A DNA stretch of 64,000 nucleotides from Lepus europaeus (GCF_033115175.1 NC_084850.1:102859439-102923438), one strand, 5' to 3'. Counted from the first letter of the stretch, positions 11,200 to 24,120 are shown. Numbers and translations are program-made. Notes: generated by a model not told the origin, from the sequence alone.

Positions 11200-11442
11200 A
11201 AGATCTTCCATCCATTGGTTCACTCTCTAAATGGCCACAACAGCCAGGGTCGGGCCAGCCCTAAAGCCAAGAGCCAGGAGCTTCTTCCTGGTCTCCCAAA
11301 TCCTTGGGCCATCTTCCACTGCATTCCCAGGTGCATCGGCAGGGAGCTGGATCGGAAGTGGGGCAGCTGGGACTCGAACCGGTGTTCCTATGGGATTCCA
11401 GCGCCACAGGCAAGGTTACCTGCTACACCACAGTGATGACTC
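11121..11442 (-). mobile_element. C-type SINE, antisense
   Basis: The tail reads AAAAGATTTATTCATCCATTTG, then a (GA)n tract at about 11169-11197. The end GCTACACCACAGTGATGACT is the complement of the head. It abuts the MITE-like element that starts at 11448. Confidence 0.9.
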
Positions 11443-11447
11443 CAGAA

Positions 11448-11578
11448 GGGTCTTCACAAAGTTCATGGAAAACATGTACCATGAAAAAAAAATCTATACA
11501 AGGATTTCAAAACATTTTTGCACCAAAATAAACTTATCCTTTGAATCCATTTTTCCATGAACTTCCTTAAGTCCCCTT
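11448..11578. mobile_element. Palindromic MITE-like element, copy 2
   Basis: It starts GGGTCTTCACAAAGTTCATG and ends with the inverted counterpart CCATGAACTTCCTTAAGTCC. Internally it has CAAGGATTTCAAAACATTTT and TGCACCAAAATAAACTTATC. This is the short, single-palindrome form of the family first listed at 2228. Confidence 0.6.
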
Positions 11579-11833
11579 GAATTCTTTTCCACTACAAATT
11601 GGGACAAAACTCACCTGGGAGTTAACAGCTACCACTTAAGGCTGCTAAAGGAGAGTTTAACCTTTGACTCAGACTGGTGTGGGTTACAAGGGTTTCCTGT
11701 ACTGTACTATAAAGTGGAGAAAAGATACTTTTTCTGGGTACAGTGTTGGATGGTTTACTCTTTGGTATTTTTAAACACGGTTTGTCAGATGTGTGATTTC
11801 TTTGGAGACATTTTTCCTTAACCCGTCTCTTAA

Positions 11834-12049
<216 letters not shown>

Positions 12050-12147
12050 TAATAAGATGATTAGAGATAGCCAGCCTGCCTATGCTTATATATTGCATGG
12101 TGATGCAGAAACCTATTCCCTGGGTTGCTGGCTCCCCATCGGCAGCT

Positions 12148-12345
12148 GTAGTCTAGTAGAAAGAATCCTGGATTTGGAATCAGAAACTAGACTGGAATGT
12201 AAGCCCTGATGGACCATTGAAGTGCTCTGTGCCTTGGGTTTCTAATCTGTAAAATGGGCTTGATAGGATAGGCTGGCTGTGAACTTCAGATGGTAAGGTA
12301 TATAAAAATATATTGTGAACTGTCAAGCATCTTGCAAAGGTTAAA
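12148..12345 (+). mobile_element. MIR
   Basis: This is an ancient MIR in sense: GTAGTCTAGTAGAAAGAATC, CTGGATTTGGAATCAGA, TCTGTGCCTTGGGTTTCTAA, TCTGTAAAATGGGCTTGATA, TTGTGAACTGTCAAGC. Confidence 0.8.
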
Positions 12346-12680
12346 ATTCCTTTAGTAAATCATTTGTTTACATTACTGTAGTCAGGTGCTTTCTATGCAT
12401 TTTCAAATTCTAGAAATAGACTCAGCACAGTGTTAAAAGAATACCCATGCTGATGGGCATCTTAGATTCAGGGCTGACTGTTGAGCTGCTGGTGTGGTTG
12501 CAGGACAGTGAGGAGGGGAAAACCAGCAGCTGCCCACAAGGAAGGAGGAGCACAGGTTGGAGGCCTTCCTTCCTCCCTGTCTTTCCTACCCGTCCTGATC
12601 GTCTTGTCGTGAACATAACCATTGGATCCTAGAGAAAAGGACTTGTTAAGTCTGCATATGGCTCAAGAGCTCATGAAGTC

Positions 12681-12708
12681 TTTTTTTTTTTATTTGACAG
12701 GTAGAGTT

Positions 12709-12754
<46 letters not shown>

Positions 12755-13012
12755 CTTCCTTCCATTGGTTCACTCCCCAAATGGCTGCTATGGCCGGCAC
12801 TGCACTGATCCAAAGCCAGGAGCCAGGAGCTTCTTCCTGGTCTCCCACGTGAGAGCAGAGGCCCAAACACTTGGGCCATCCTCCACTGCCCTCCTGGGCC
12901 ACAGCAGAGAGCTGGACTGGAAGAGGAGCTACCGGGACTAGAACCCAGTGCCCATATGGGATGCCGGCGCCACAGGCGAAGGATTAACCAAGTGAGCCAT
13001 GGCACCAGCCCC
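12681..13012 (-). mobile_element. C-type SINE, young subfamily, antisense
   Basis: It opens with a T-run and ATTTGACAGGTAGAGTTATA, followed by a long (GA)n tract at 12718-12751. The body follows, and the end is AGTGAGCCATGGCACCAGCC. It lies precisely between the two copies of an unusually long direct repeat. Confidence 0.92.
12718..12751 (+). repeat. (GA)n microsatellite in SINE
   Basis: About 17 GA units, expanded from the polypurine tract of the antisense SINE. Confidence 0.95.
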
Positions 13013-14100
13013 AAATCTGCATAGGGCTCTAGAGCTTATGAAGTCCTGATGATCGTTCCCTTTTCTGTCAGATATAAAGCAGTGCATGCAGTTAGCTTTA
13101 TAATTTCGCCTCCTGCTACTTTAAGCTTACTTGAGAGAAGCTGTCTTGAGCCACATGCTGAATGATTTGCTCCTTTGGGACTTCTGTTTCCAATGGCAGT
13201 ATGGGCCAGTTGGATATGTGTCGTCATCAGAGACACTGCTGCTCCTACCACCAATGAAGTGCCAAGTGATTACACTTTTGTGTGTTAAGTTGGCATGATT
13301 CTTTGCCTTCTAGCTCTCATCTCTTTTGTACAATTTCTAAAACTTTCTATCTTGGATCTGAATAAAAGTCTCTTTCCATGCCTGTTTAATTGTAAAACAA
13401 CTAACCCACTATAAGACTTTAGTAAGACCGTATCTAATCTGAAGCTTACTAACAAGTCCCTTGCTCGTAGAATCAGGGATATCTGGATATGTCTGAACTC
13501 AACATAAACTCAGAAAACTGGTAGTCACTTGGATTTAAAGTGCTTCCCTCACCAGTTCAAGAGACTACTCAAGGTTTGCTTCTGGGATTACGTTTGGGCT
13601 ATGGACTGCCAACAGCTGAGAACCACCTTCAATGCTGCCGTTGATGTTGTTGCTGCTGCTATTGTAAGCTAGAACCCTACCCAGGATCTCAACCAGCTCC
13701 AGACCTGCTGCTGAGATGTGGGAACAAAGGGTCTTTTCAAAATGATTGAGGGAAGAACCCAGATTTGAGAGAGGTAGAAGGGTTCAACTGCAGAGTTGAA
13801 TGCTGGCCAGGAGTCTCAGATTGGGCAGTGCCCATGACTGTTTGTCACTTGTGTGGTTCATACCCATCACCTGTAGAGCATCTTGTATTTGCCAGGTTTA
13901 TTTGGAGATATCTGAAATGTTCATCATTCATTATTTCTACCAGCTCTAAGCCATTTAGGTTTAGTATCCACCTAGAAAGTAGTGTTCTTCCACTTATTAG
14001 AATGACCTCTGGTTATTTAAAATATACTCATTCCCACACACTATTGTCTGTGGGGCTTTTCAGGGTCATTGCATTGAATTTTACACAAGCTAGTTACACA

Positions 14101-14690
14101 AGGGTACTTTACAACATTCATGGAAAATGGAATTACAAGATAAGCTTAGGACTGACACTTAGCCTAGTGGAGATGCCAGTTAGGAAGACTGCATCACACA
14201 TCAGAGTGCCAGGATTTGATACTTAGCTCCAGCCCCTAACTCCAGCCTCCTGCTAATGCAGACCCTGGGAAGCAGCGGTGATGGCTTAAGTGATCATGTT
14301 TCTTGACCACCCTGTGGGAGGCCCAGATAGCACTCCCAGCTCCTAGCTTCAGTCCCAGCCCATGAGGGGGTCCTAGATGGAGAAGGTTCTGTCTCTAGAT
14401 GGTATAGGACTTCAGATAACCTGGGCCATTAGGGGCATTTGGTGAGTGAACTAGCAGATGGGAAGGTCAACCCCTCCCTTCTGCCCCTCTCAAATAAATT
14501 TTAAGAATTTTGTAAAGATAAGTTTATTTTGGTACAGAAACATTTTAAAATCCATGATGCATATGCAGGGTATTCAAAAAGTTGTGGAAATTTGTTTTTG
14601 CAAAAAAACCTGTGCATGGATTTCAACATTTTTGCATCAAAAACCACATCTTGTAATTCCATTTTCCAAGAACCTTTTGACGTACCCTTT
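14101..14690. mobile_element. Palindromic MITE-like element, copy 3, interrupted by an old SINE
   Basis: The left part (14101-14148) starts AGGGTACTTTACAACATTCA and continues after the SINE at about 14514 with AGTTTATTTTGGTACAGAAA. An internal second start, GGGTATTCAAAAAGTTGTGG, follows near 14569. The right end is CAAGAACCTTTTGACGTACC. With the SINE removed the length is about 220 bases, the long double form also seen at 2228, 39926 and 61431. Confidence 0.6.
14149..14512 (+). mobile_element. C-type SINE, old subfamily, inserted in MITE-like element
   Basis: The motifs GACACTTAGCCTAGTGGAGA, TCCTGCTAATGCAGACCCTG, AGTGAACTAGCAGATGGGAA and CTCTCAAATAAATTTT mark the old C-repeat subfamily. The flanks ACAAGATAAGCTTA (14135-14148) and AAAGATAAGTTTA (14514-14526) are the target-site duplication inside the MITE. 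Confidence 0.8.
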
Positions 14691-14699
14691 TATCATTAT

Positions 14700-16690
14700 G
14701 AAGACCTGCTGCTTACCCGGCCTGTGTTGACCCGGTGATCCTCACATCTAGAATCTGAGGGCATGAATCGATTTCATCAGCTGTGTCAAGCATTCCTTAA
14801 GCATTGATTTGGGAATCCTTCTCCACCAGGTTTTACTGGGTTCTTGTTTCTGAATGACCTTTCCTCAGGTACTGTACGTGGGCTTGTCAGTTTCATAAAA
14901 GGAATGGGTCGACATCCAGTCTTGCTTTCTCCTGTCAGTGAATCTTGGTTGTGCTTCTCTCTATGAGGACTCAGAGCAGGCCATGCAGGAGGTCACGCCC
15001 AGGGTGCTGTGGTGGGCTTCCTTCCATTGACAGAATGACCCTCACGCGCAGGTGTTCATCTGTCCCTCGGTGGCTCCAAACCTTGAAGCAGTAGGATACG
15101 TGCCAGGACTGTCTCGCTGAAAATGAGGAGCTAAGAGCACTGCAAGCAATATCTTGACCGAGATGAACGAAAAGATGGCTTTGCACGTGTCTGAACAGGG
15201 GAACCAGGGCGTGCTAGGAAAGGGAAGGAGCACTTGCGGGAGTTGGAAACTCAGATGGGGCACATGATGTCATCTGTTGTTAAGGAAACTATCACGGTGC
15301 AGATGGTGTTTGAGGCCTCTTGAAATACTCATGAAGAGGAGGCAGTCTGGGAGTGAGGAGCGAGTTGTAAAATTGTGCTCTACCTGTGTGAGTCCAGGGC
15401 CTTTATCTCGCTGTGCACCTGCCCCTTGGCCGCGTTTCCGCGGGGAGATGTGAGGCAGCCAGGGAGAGGGCTTGTGTGTGTTGTCTGCTGAGAATGCTGG
15501 AGCACTGGTTAAGCAGAGTCACGCTGTGGATTGCTTGTGGAGCAGTCGACATCACTGAGAAACAATGCAGAAAACCAGCATGTGCTTGTCACGGGAAGAG
15601 CACAGAGATGGGCTACGGCAGGAAAAATCAGGGAAACCCAGCTCAGGAATCCTCCCTCCCCGTGTGCATTTACTAGGAGGACGCCCAGGAGAGGAGAGAG
15701 CCACTGCCCTTTAGTGGTTTGTCATCTTGCTGGGGAGCCAAGGCACGGATTGTGGGAAATTGTGCGCGGCAGGCCATGGACTAAGCAGAGGCCGTGAGGG
15801 GGCTCCTAGTGCTGTCTGTAGAGGTACAGGACTTCCGGTGAGACAGGAGACAGGAGAGAAAGGAGCGCTTTGCCTGGTGTTTCCACACTATGTGTTTGCC
15901 TTTGGAGAAAAGAGGTTCACAGTGGGTGGCACAAGTCAGTGCAGCAGGGGCGGGAGGTGGCTGCCCTCCCTTGGTTCGCTGGTTAAACTCCCTGGAGGGC
16001 GGAAGGTTCTGTCTGGCCTCCCGCTGCCTCCTAACACTCTCCCCACCATCTCGTAGTTTCAAGCGGCTGTCACGTTGCTGATGCCTCGTCTGTGTACCGT
16101 AACTGCTGCCTAGTGTGAGAATGCCATTCCAGTCCTTTTCCTGACCCAGTCATTGTGCGTAGCCCTTCTGTGGGGAAAACCAGCCCAGAGGCAGCACGCG
16201 TTCTAACTCCCTCTCAGCCACTGGGGGATTTCAACTACATCCCACACATTCTCTTAGCTCAGGTTTCAAGTCCTCCAGATGTGTGTTCACACCCTTCATG
16301 GGGGAGGGCTGCGGATCAAGCGAGAACTCTCTAAAATCCTGGCAGGCATATAATAGGTGCTCAGTTAAAAGGTACTTGCCCTCTCACTTGTTTCATCCAC
16401 ATGGAGAAGGCTTCCTGTCAGGGTTTGGGGGACAGCAGAGGGAAACAGAGGAAGTCCTAAATATGGCTTGCCTTCTTCCGTCAATTGACACATAAATGCC
16501 GTTCAGGATGGTGTGTGTAGGTACTGGGCTGGCCCAGGAGATTCACTCAGGAAAGACAGTCCCTAAAGCCGACTGGCAGCATTTGCCCAGTGGCCTGATC
16601 CCTTCCTTGCTTTGTGGGACAGGAAGCTGGAACTCCAGACTGGTCTTGCTTCTTCCTTTTGTCACTAACAAGGAGCAGTCAGACATTTCA
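14700..16690. other. Intronic interval with no recognised element
   Basis: About 2 kb of SLC9A7 intron without a SINE, LINE or clear ancient repeat. Several short open frames exist on both strands, none with family resemblance. I see nothing to annotate here. Confidence 0.5.
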
Positions 16691-16695
16691 AATCA

Positions 16696-16918
16696 TTTTT
16701 TAAAGATTTATTTATTGTACTTGAAAGGCAGAGAGAGAGAGAGAGAGAGAGCGAGTGAGCGAGCTTCCATCTGCTGGTTCACTCTCCAAATGGCTGCAAC
16801 TGCCAGGGCTGAGCCAGGCCAAAGCCAGGAGCATGGAACTTCATCTGGGTCTCTTTGGGTGTCAGGGGCCCAAATACGTGGGCCATTTTCTGTTGCTTTC
16901 CCGGGCACATTAGCAGAA
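16696..16918 (-). mobile_element. C-type SINE, antisense, 5' truncated
   Basis: The tail complement TTTTTAAAGATTTATTTATT, a (GA)n tract and the body are present up to CCCGGGCACATTAGCAGAAC. The head complement (the GCTGGCCCC end) is absent, so about 100 bases of the SINE 5' part are missing. Confidence 0.85.
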
Positions 16919-17047
16919 CTCTTGCTTGTATTTTATGTCCTGGCAAGGGTGCCTTGCCCCGAACTCTACAGTTCATCATGGTATCATCTAGATAACATGC
17001 TAGTGGCTCAAGACAGACAGATTTCACCAGCTCCAGTTTCCAGATGA

Positions 17048-17359
<312 letters not shown>

Positions 17360-18314
17360 CATTCCCCCAAACCTGGAAGCAATGGGGTAAGCCCCTAGTG
17401 GGGTGAGGATGGCCACAAGCTCCTGTGGTGTTTGAGGTTGGGGCATTGACTGGATAGAAATAATGCTTCTGTTTTTACTGGGGTCTGAAACTATCTTACT
17501 TAAAATTCATCCCAAGACACAGATGGTGAAGCTAAGGTATCTCTAAATTAAGACAAACACAGCCCTATTCCTACTTTTTTACCTAGTAGTGCGCTGTTTC
17601 AGAGTTAAACAAACATAGCATGCTTTAATGGTCTCTCAATTCATTCGCCTGCAGCATCTGAAGAAGGTGGGGCAGGCGTTGGGGACTCCTCCCTCAGAGA
17701 CGTCATCTCCAGACACAGCAGTGCTAGGCTAGCTGGCACTAAAAATAACAAGTTAGGGGAGAACAGGCTAGAAGAAAGATTGCAAAGGAAGGCATATAAA
17801 ATTGGACCCTGTAGGACGATGGAAATCTGGTGTTACATGGGACAGAAAACGTGGAAAAGCAATTTGAGCGGAGATGCCAGCGACAAAGGCCACTGACTAC
17901 ATCCTCATTCATATCAAGATTCTTGACTTTTTATGTTACTTGTGTTTCTTCTAGACTGAAGAGAATATATATCCATGAACATCCAACATGAGGGAATTAT
18001 AATTCTTTATCTAGAAATTTCCATAAAGAAAAAGTTATTGAAATGTTTAAAACCAAAGGCAAATAGTATCACACTGTTTTTGTTGTAATTAATCTAAGGA
18101 CAAGGAGGTATTTAAAAACTGATGATGATGTCATTACAGAACTCACTCAACTTTTGACAGCTACTGCCTGGGAAATGATTACTAGGACTGAAGTGTCTAC
18201 TGGGATTTCAAAATAACACCAAAATGTGTAGGATGCTTTTATCTGGGAAGGAGATGTCAACAAGAAACCTAAAAGGCAATCGACTAGTATTCAGAGGGAA
18301 AGTAATCTCAGTGC

Positions 18315-18330
18315 AAAAAAAAAAAAAAAA
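18315..18330 (+). repeat. A16 homopolymer
   Basis: A run of 16 A with no SINE body upstream, lying within the presumed SLC9A7 3' UTR. Confidence 0.9.
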
Positions 18331-20123
18331 CTACAAAGAAAATACAAGAGAGTAGTCCAAAGACTGAGTCAGATCCCAAAATTTGAGCTGACATTCACAT
18401 GAGATTTCATGGCCACCTGAGGAACCAGAGACAAGTCAATGGAACTTTAAGCATTATTCAACCCAGTGGAAGATTCTGTCATCTAGAAGATTAAGGATCC
18501 GGGTATCTTTACAACGCTGAGTGCCAAAAAGAGAAAGATCATTTTCTTGGCATCTGGGGAAGCTGTTGCATCAGCTTAAAGTGTGGCAATGGTTTGAAAC
18601 TGAGATTTTTACTTTGTGTCTTTTTGGGTGAACTATTCCACCTGCCCACACCTGTAGCAGGTGAAATACTGAAGGATTCTTGGGAAAATTCTGAGGTTTT
18701 CCTCCATGTCTCTGTGCTTAAATGCTAGCATTTTTAGCAACGCAGTTTCTACAACATGCTTTCATAACATGTGGGTGTTTTTCTCCTTACGCCAGATAAA
18801 ATAGTGTTCCCAGTCTAGTATGCCTGTGATGAAACCCGTCCTTTAACTTTCTTAACTCACATTTTAATGGCTCCTTTTTAAATAAGACATTGCTTGACAA
18901 TTTTGTGTTTGAACTGATCATTTCTGCAGATCAGGAAAGATATATTTAATTAGGTTGAGCCATATGAAATTACTGATAGTCAACCTATTTTTGGAAGTCA
19001 GGAATGGCAATTTCCTATGGTTCAGTATAACACAACTGGACAGATTTTATTCACTCTTTCTATGTTAAGTTCATTTTGAGTTTATGGCCATACGTGTGGG
19101 TTTTGTAAATTCGAAAATAGCTAAACAACATACCTAAGCCACATTGCATCATGGTTATAGGGTTAGTGAAGGATTTAAGAAGATCTAAGGCCCAAAGCCA
19201 GAGAAAGAGCTTTCTTAGCACCAGGAAGGGAAGCTCTTGTTTCATAGGAACAGATTGTAGACAGTAGCTACCAGGCTTGGCAGGAGGCTAAAGATGTGTG
19301 TTAGTGCCCAGGCCAGAGCCAGCACAAGAATTTTCCTTGAGTTATCTCAGAAATAACCAGTCATGCCATACACTTAAAAGGTAAGGCTTGTTTGCTTGCA
19401 GAGCTGGAGGGATAAGCTATTTGGCTCTCTATAAATTATAACCTTGCATATCTCTGATGTTTCTTATTAGTTTTGGAGGGAAAAGCTAGCAGGAAAGCCC
19501 TGGAGATGGTGCTTGCGAAGAGCCATCCTAGTAGGGTCACCATCTTCATTCACCTCAAAGCCTTGCTGTCCTTTTTGTTTTATAGGAAGCTTTCAGCAGA
19601 TTATAAAAAATCACCTTCTTGGGGAAGAAAAATAATGACAGTGTCCCATTCTTGTCTTAGGTCAATCCATAGATTATTGTGTTTTCCCCCAAAGGGTCTT
19701 GTGGTCTTCATTGCAAACATTTCATTCTGATTAATTTAAATATAAGCAAATAGAGACTGGCCAAGGCCAAAACTATGGCGGTAATTAATTATTGGGTCAT
19801 TTATTCAGTGGGTCAAAGTAAGTCACTTTGACCTCTTGTCCTAATTTTTGTTTGCAAGATGTGGAGAATGACCTTGACCTTACCAGGGGTCCTAGGAAGG
19901 TGAATTCCTTCATGAAAATGGTTCCATTTTCTAGAAGCATTATGCCTAGGCTGCATGGAGACAAGTAGGGGATCACAAAACCCAGAAACCATCCAGCTCA
20001 GCGCCATGTGCTGTCAGTTTGGCAAAAGACTAAACTGAAACTGCTGGGTGATGATTGAGTAAACTCAAATCATCTTACATACATACTTGTTCATCCAAGT
20101 TGAGGGAGACACATTTCAGCAGT

Positions 20124-20300
20124 CAGATGTGCTGGAGCAGAGAACATCCAATTGGCTGTATAGTAGGGTCACTTGGCTAGTCCTCCTCCCCCGCCCCGCC
20201 CCCAAGAGTAAGGGCCATAGCCTCAGAGATTTGGATTCAGTAACTTTTTGTGGTGGGACCTGACATCTACACTTTATGCTGGAACCTCAGGAGTAGAAAG
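20124..20300 (+). mobile_element. MER5-like hAT MITE relic
   Basis: The motifs TCAGAGATTTGGATTCAGTA, TCTACACTTTATGCTGGAAC and the earlier CATCCAATTGGCTGT follow the order of the MER5A/B group (sites around CATCACCTGGG, GAATCAG, and ATTTTAACAAG). It is strongly diverged, with an insertion of C-rich sequence at about 20187-20205. Confidence 0.45.
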
Positions 20301-23142
20301 CCATTAGCTTAGAGCTAATGAGAACCTTATTTAAGAGTGGTCTAGCCAGTTAAGGTTTATCTTAGATTTCTAGCCCTGTAGAAAAAACTGAGTATGGATT
20401 CATAAGACAGTCTACGCTGCTGTGAGCACTTCATGCTAGCCTTTGCAGAACCCAAGAATGTATTCCAGTGCTACTAAAAAGGTCATTTTTGTAAACCTTA
20501 GAGCCTCAAGACAGACAAGGGTGACTTATGTAGGGGTAGGATTTAAAACCTGTCATCTTCATTCCCATTTATGGGAAAGAAAGGGGGATTTTTGTGTTAA
20601 CTGAGCTGCTAATTATATAACAAAAGTGCTCTGGGAAACTGTCTTTGAAATTTAATCTGGAATGAAATTAATAGCCCCCTATGCATTTAAACTTTCTTTG
20701 GCTTGTCCCCATGCCTGAATCTGCATTGGATTCATCAGAATAAGGGCGGGCTCATGTACTACTAGAGCAGAGTGGAAGAAGACGGTGCTCATTTTGCTGT
20801 CATATGGTAGCACTAGCATATAATTAAGAAGATGCAAACTTTAGGGTGAAGCCTCCTGCCATTGCTTTTTCATGCGCTTTTTGGTAACTTTCAGGAAGCC
20901 TCAACTTTCCTAGAGAAGGAACTTTGAGGTTTAAATGAGGCTGCATTTCTTCCGAGGAAACAAGCCCAGGAAAGGCATACAGACTCTGATAATCTAGAGT
21001 ACTCACTGGGGTGACCAGATAGATAAGCATTGATGCCTTGAAGCCAAAAATCACACTGTGATATCAAACGTCTCATCGAGCAGACAGCAAGGAGCTCTAA
21101 ATTTAGGCTGTGTTCTCTAGCCCCAAAAATGTCCTCTGTGATTTGGTTGGCCAATGACATCCCTTTAGAAAACATGCAAGACCTTAGCTATTCATGGACA
21201 TCTCAGTCCTGGGCAATGAACTAACTTTCTTCCAAAATAGAGGTCTATTTCCATGTCACTCCCTCACCATCTCTCTCTCTTTCTGTCTTCAGTGGAAGTT
21301 AATGTAATCATGTCAGATTTTTAATGTGAACCTGTGATTTCCACATGTAGAACCACCACCCACCGATGCACTTAGGGAAGATGAGCCTTAGGGTAGTTGA
21401 GTGACTCATCAGAGGTGAAAATCATCCACTTGCAATCGAATTGTGTACCCACTGAGAGTTCTAAGAGGTGAATCAGGGGGCTGATTCCAGCCTCTGCTAT
21501 AAATGTAAGCTGGAATGAGGGCTCCTGGCAAGTGAGCTTGCTGACCCAATGAGTATCTGACTTCTTATTCCACTTCAGAAGTGGGGAGCTTGACAAGTTT
21601 CACGCCCGCCTTTTGATGTTGGTTCTATAGATTAGTTAGTATAGGAACAAGTTTGGCAGATATGTTAGACTGGGATTGTTGAGTTGCGGTCTCTTTAAGG
21701 GAGAATCTGGCTTGCCAGTGTCAGCTGTTACATTCTGATGCAGTTGAGTTGAAGGAATCTAGTGGCCAAGAGTTACGGTTAGAAACAACCCATCTGAATG
21801 CTGCTTTCATCACTTTGATACCTGAAAGGACTTTATCCGTATTTAAAGCCTAATGAGAGCAACATATAGAGAAAATACTGTCGAAATCAATACTAGTGTC
21901 TAACCAGGAAAAGCAAGTAGACTCTTTGACAGTCCTTTCAAAACAAGATCTAGAAATAGACCCTTCCCCCCCCCATCTTGATTTCTATAACACTTTAGAA
22001 TGAATAAAAATGCCTTGTCACCCAGTGCTAGCAAAAATTGTAAAGAACAAAACCAAAGTTTCAATGTTAGTTTCCTTTTCATAAGCAGGGTATACTTGTA
22101 CTATGACCATGGCCCATATGGAACCACAGGCAGTGAGTTTTCTGCCACCAAGCCTTGCAGAAAATGAGAAGGAAAGTCTGCCTGCTGCACCACCTCCGTT
22201 TAAAAAGGCCTGAGGCAGACATGAGAGCACACAGCAGAGGTCACCCTCTCATTCCCATGGCCACCTTGAGAAAGGCTTTAACAGAATGGCCAATGTCATG
22301 TTCAACTCTTGGCCCATGGAAAAATTGTCTGAGCCTGTATGTGTCAGAGAAACTCAGGTAAAAAAGGACTTGTAGACAGTCTGCAGAACTCCACATCTGA
22401 TATCTCAAAGCACTTTTTAAAGTCAGGATCCAGGTGCTATTGGGTGACCGACTGGACATTTGGGGGCTGACTGTCATTGTGATTGTTCCAGCTGTGGGCT
22501 TTGGAGAAGCAGAGGGATGCTTTTCAGTTATGTGGGTGTTAAGTCTATGGGTTTGGGATGTACCACTGAAATCACTCATTCACAGTGTGAGTAGGGTCAG
22601 CTCCTCCTATGTCTTTTTTTCATTTTTTACATAAATAAATATGTCCGGTACTTCTTACTTGGGAAGATTTACTACGCCCATCAAAATGATTCAATGGGAA
22701 GGTCACCAAGATTCGTTTACTAGCTGAAATGCAATTTTTAAAAATAGAATAGGGTGAATTTAACATGGAATGATGTGACCTTCTGAGGAACTTTTTATAG
22801 AGAGCATACATATGGTAATTTGGGGGGGGGATTTTGTCTTTTATTTCCACTCAGCAGTAGCAAACTGGTGGTTTTATAAAATTAACATTATAGCATGTTA
22901 TATAAATAAACATGTTATATAAAATGACATTAAAGTATGTTGTAACTGTGAAAAATTGAAGACTTGGAATCATCTGCAACTTTTATGTGCAATAAGGAAA
23001 ACTGCAGTAGGCCCCCAAAGTGCTATCTTTCCCCTAGCATTTTACTTAATGTTTGCCTTGTGTCTATGTTTAGATTGCTATTGTACAGCTAGCCACATGT
23101 TTCCCAGCCCTCTACTGATATTTAACATGTTTTCTTGAAGCC

Positions 23143-23145
23143 TTG

Positions 23146-23177
<32 letters not shown>
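23143..23177 (+). repeat. (GTTTT)n microsatellite
   Basis: Five to six GTTTT units followed by a T-run, about 15 bases before the AATAAA at 23189. Confidence 0.9.
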
Positions 23178-23178
<1 letters not shown>

Positions 23179-23188
23179 TAAAACTCAA

Positions 23189-23194
23189 AATAAA
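23189..23194 (+). terminator. SLC9A7: Candidate SLC9A7 polyadenylation signal
   Basis: A canonical AATAAA on the plus strand with a T/GT-rich downstream stretch at 23211-23235. It sits about 0.9 kb before the candidate CHST7 poly(A) site on the other strand, a spacing that fits a convergent gene pair. Transcript ends were not observed. Confidence 0.3.
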
Positions 23195-23317
23195 AAGATT
23201 AACGCTGAGCTCATTTTGTTTTGTACTTTCTGATCCTATTCCTAGTCTGTTTTTTTTTTCCCCCAGTGAGAGGCTCTTTTCTGCATAGAAGCTGTTCCTC
23301 TTCAGCGTCCTTTAGAC

Positions 23318-23547
23318 CAGGGGTTGGCAAACTGCAGCCGGCCCCTGCACCAAATCCAGCCCACTGCCTATTTTTGTAAATTAACATCTTACTGACATAC
23401 ACTAGGCTCATTCATTTGCATATCGTCTGTGGTGGCTATCATGCTACAACAAGGGGCTGAGGAGCTACCACGGAGATCACAGGGCCCAGAAAGCCTAACC
23501 TGTTTACTTTCTGGTCCATTTCAGGGGAAAGTTTTTGCTGACTCCTG
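23318..23547. mobile_element. hAT-type non-autonomous DNA transposon
   Basis: The terminal inverted repeats are CAGGGGTTGGCAAACT at the left and TTTTTGCTGACTCCTG at the right (complement CAGGAGTCAGCAAAAA). The interior has CCAAATCCAGCCCACTGCCT and ATTTGCATATCGTCTG. This is a well-known ancient mammalian hAT-Charlie pattern; I do not assign a precise family name. It lies in the predicted gap between the SLC9A7 and CHST7 3' ends. Confidence 0.7.
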
Positions 23548-23549
23548 AT

Positions 23550-24120
23550 TTAAATGCTTAAAGAAATTCAGTTTTAAAATAGTCTTCAAAACTCATGGCA
23601 AAAGATTTTTGAGATTTTTTTTAATAGACCTTTAAAGTTACAAGAAATACTTGAATCATGGCCTCTGCTGGTGAGTGCTGCAGTCCTGTAGCAATCTCAC
23701 AACATGCTTTGAGTGTAAAACCCTGAAAAACTGACTGCACGTTGGCATCTTCAGATTGTTAAGATTTTGAGGTGAGTGGATTTGACATTGCAGCTTCATT
23801 CCTAGATTCTTCCTGGATAATTGCTAAAATTCTTGCACCCAAAATAGTTTCCTTCATAGTTGTCATATTCTTTTTGTATGCAGACTAGCTTTTAACCTGA
23901 ACCATGCAATGGAATTACATCATAAAATCTGCTTCCAAACAAAAACAGATCCTGTCATTTCTAGTATAATTACAAAATACCAGATAGAACAATTTAAAAA
24001 CAAACAGTGATCCAGTTCATTAGGGTTTTCCCATCCCAGGAAGAAAAATTACTTTTAAAAAAACCTTGGCTCTGGATAGGTGAGGGAAGCTATTTGAAGG
24101 AGACTTGGATGTGTCAGGTT
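23550..24120. other. Intergenic gap with no recognised element
   Basis: AT-rich unique sequence between the hAT element and the candidate CHST7 3' end. No coding or repeat signal was recognised. Confidence 0.4.

Larger units (their letters stand above)
12648..13045. repeat. 33-base imperfect direct repeats flanking a SINE
   Basis: The left copy is at 12648-12680 and the right copy at 13013-13045. I count 29 of 33 identical bases, including GAGCT near the middle and TGAAGTC at the right end. They flank exactly the antisense SINE at 12681-13012. Ordinary C-SINE target duplications in this window are 9-22 bases. Confidence 0.85.
17360..23215 (+). other. SLC9A7: Candidate SLC9A7 3' UTR and flank
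   Basis: The sequence after the SLC9A7 stop is free of SINEs and mostly unique. Plus-strand AATAAA signals occur at 22003, 22634, 22905 and 23189. The last is followed within 20-45 bases by a T/GT-rich stretch (CATTTTGTTTTGTACTTTCT), so it is a plausible end. That would give a 3' UTR of about 5.8 kb. Shorter isoforms are possible. The only repeats I see inside are a MER5-like element near 20130, a 16-base A-run at 18315 and a (GTTTT)n tract near 23144. Confidence 0.35.

Noticed and set aside
13765..14226. 153-codon plus-strand frame
   Set aside because: It lies in the SLC9A7 intron, runs into a MITE-like element and an old SINE, and shows no conserved motif or splice sites that fit the gene.
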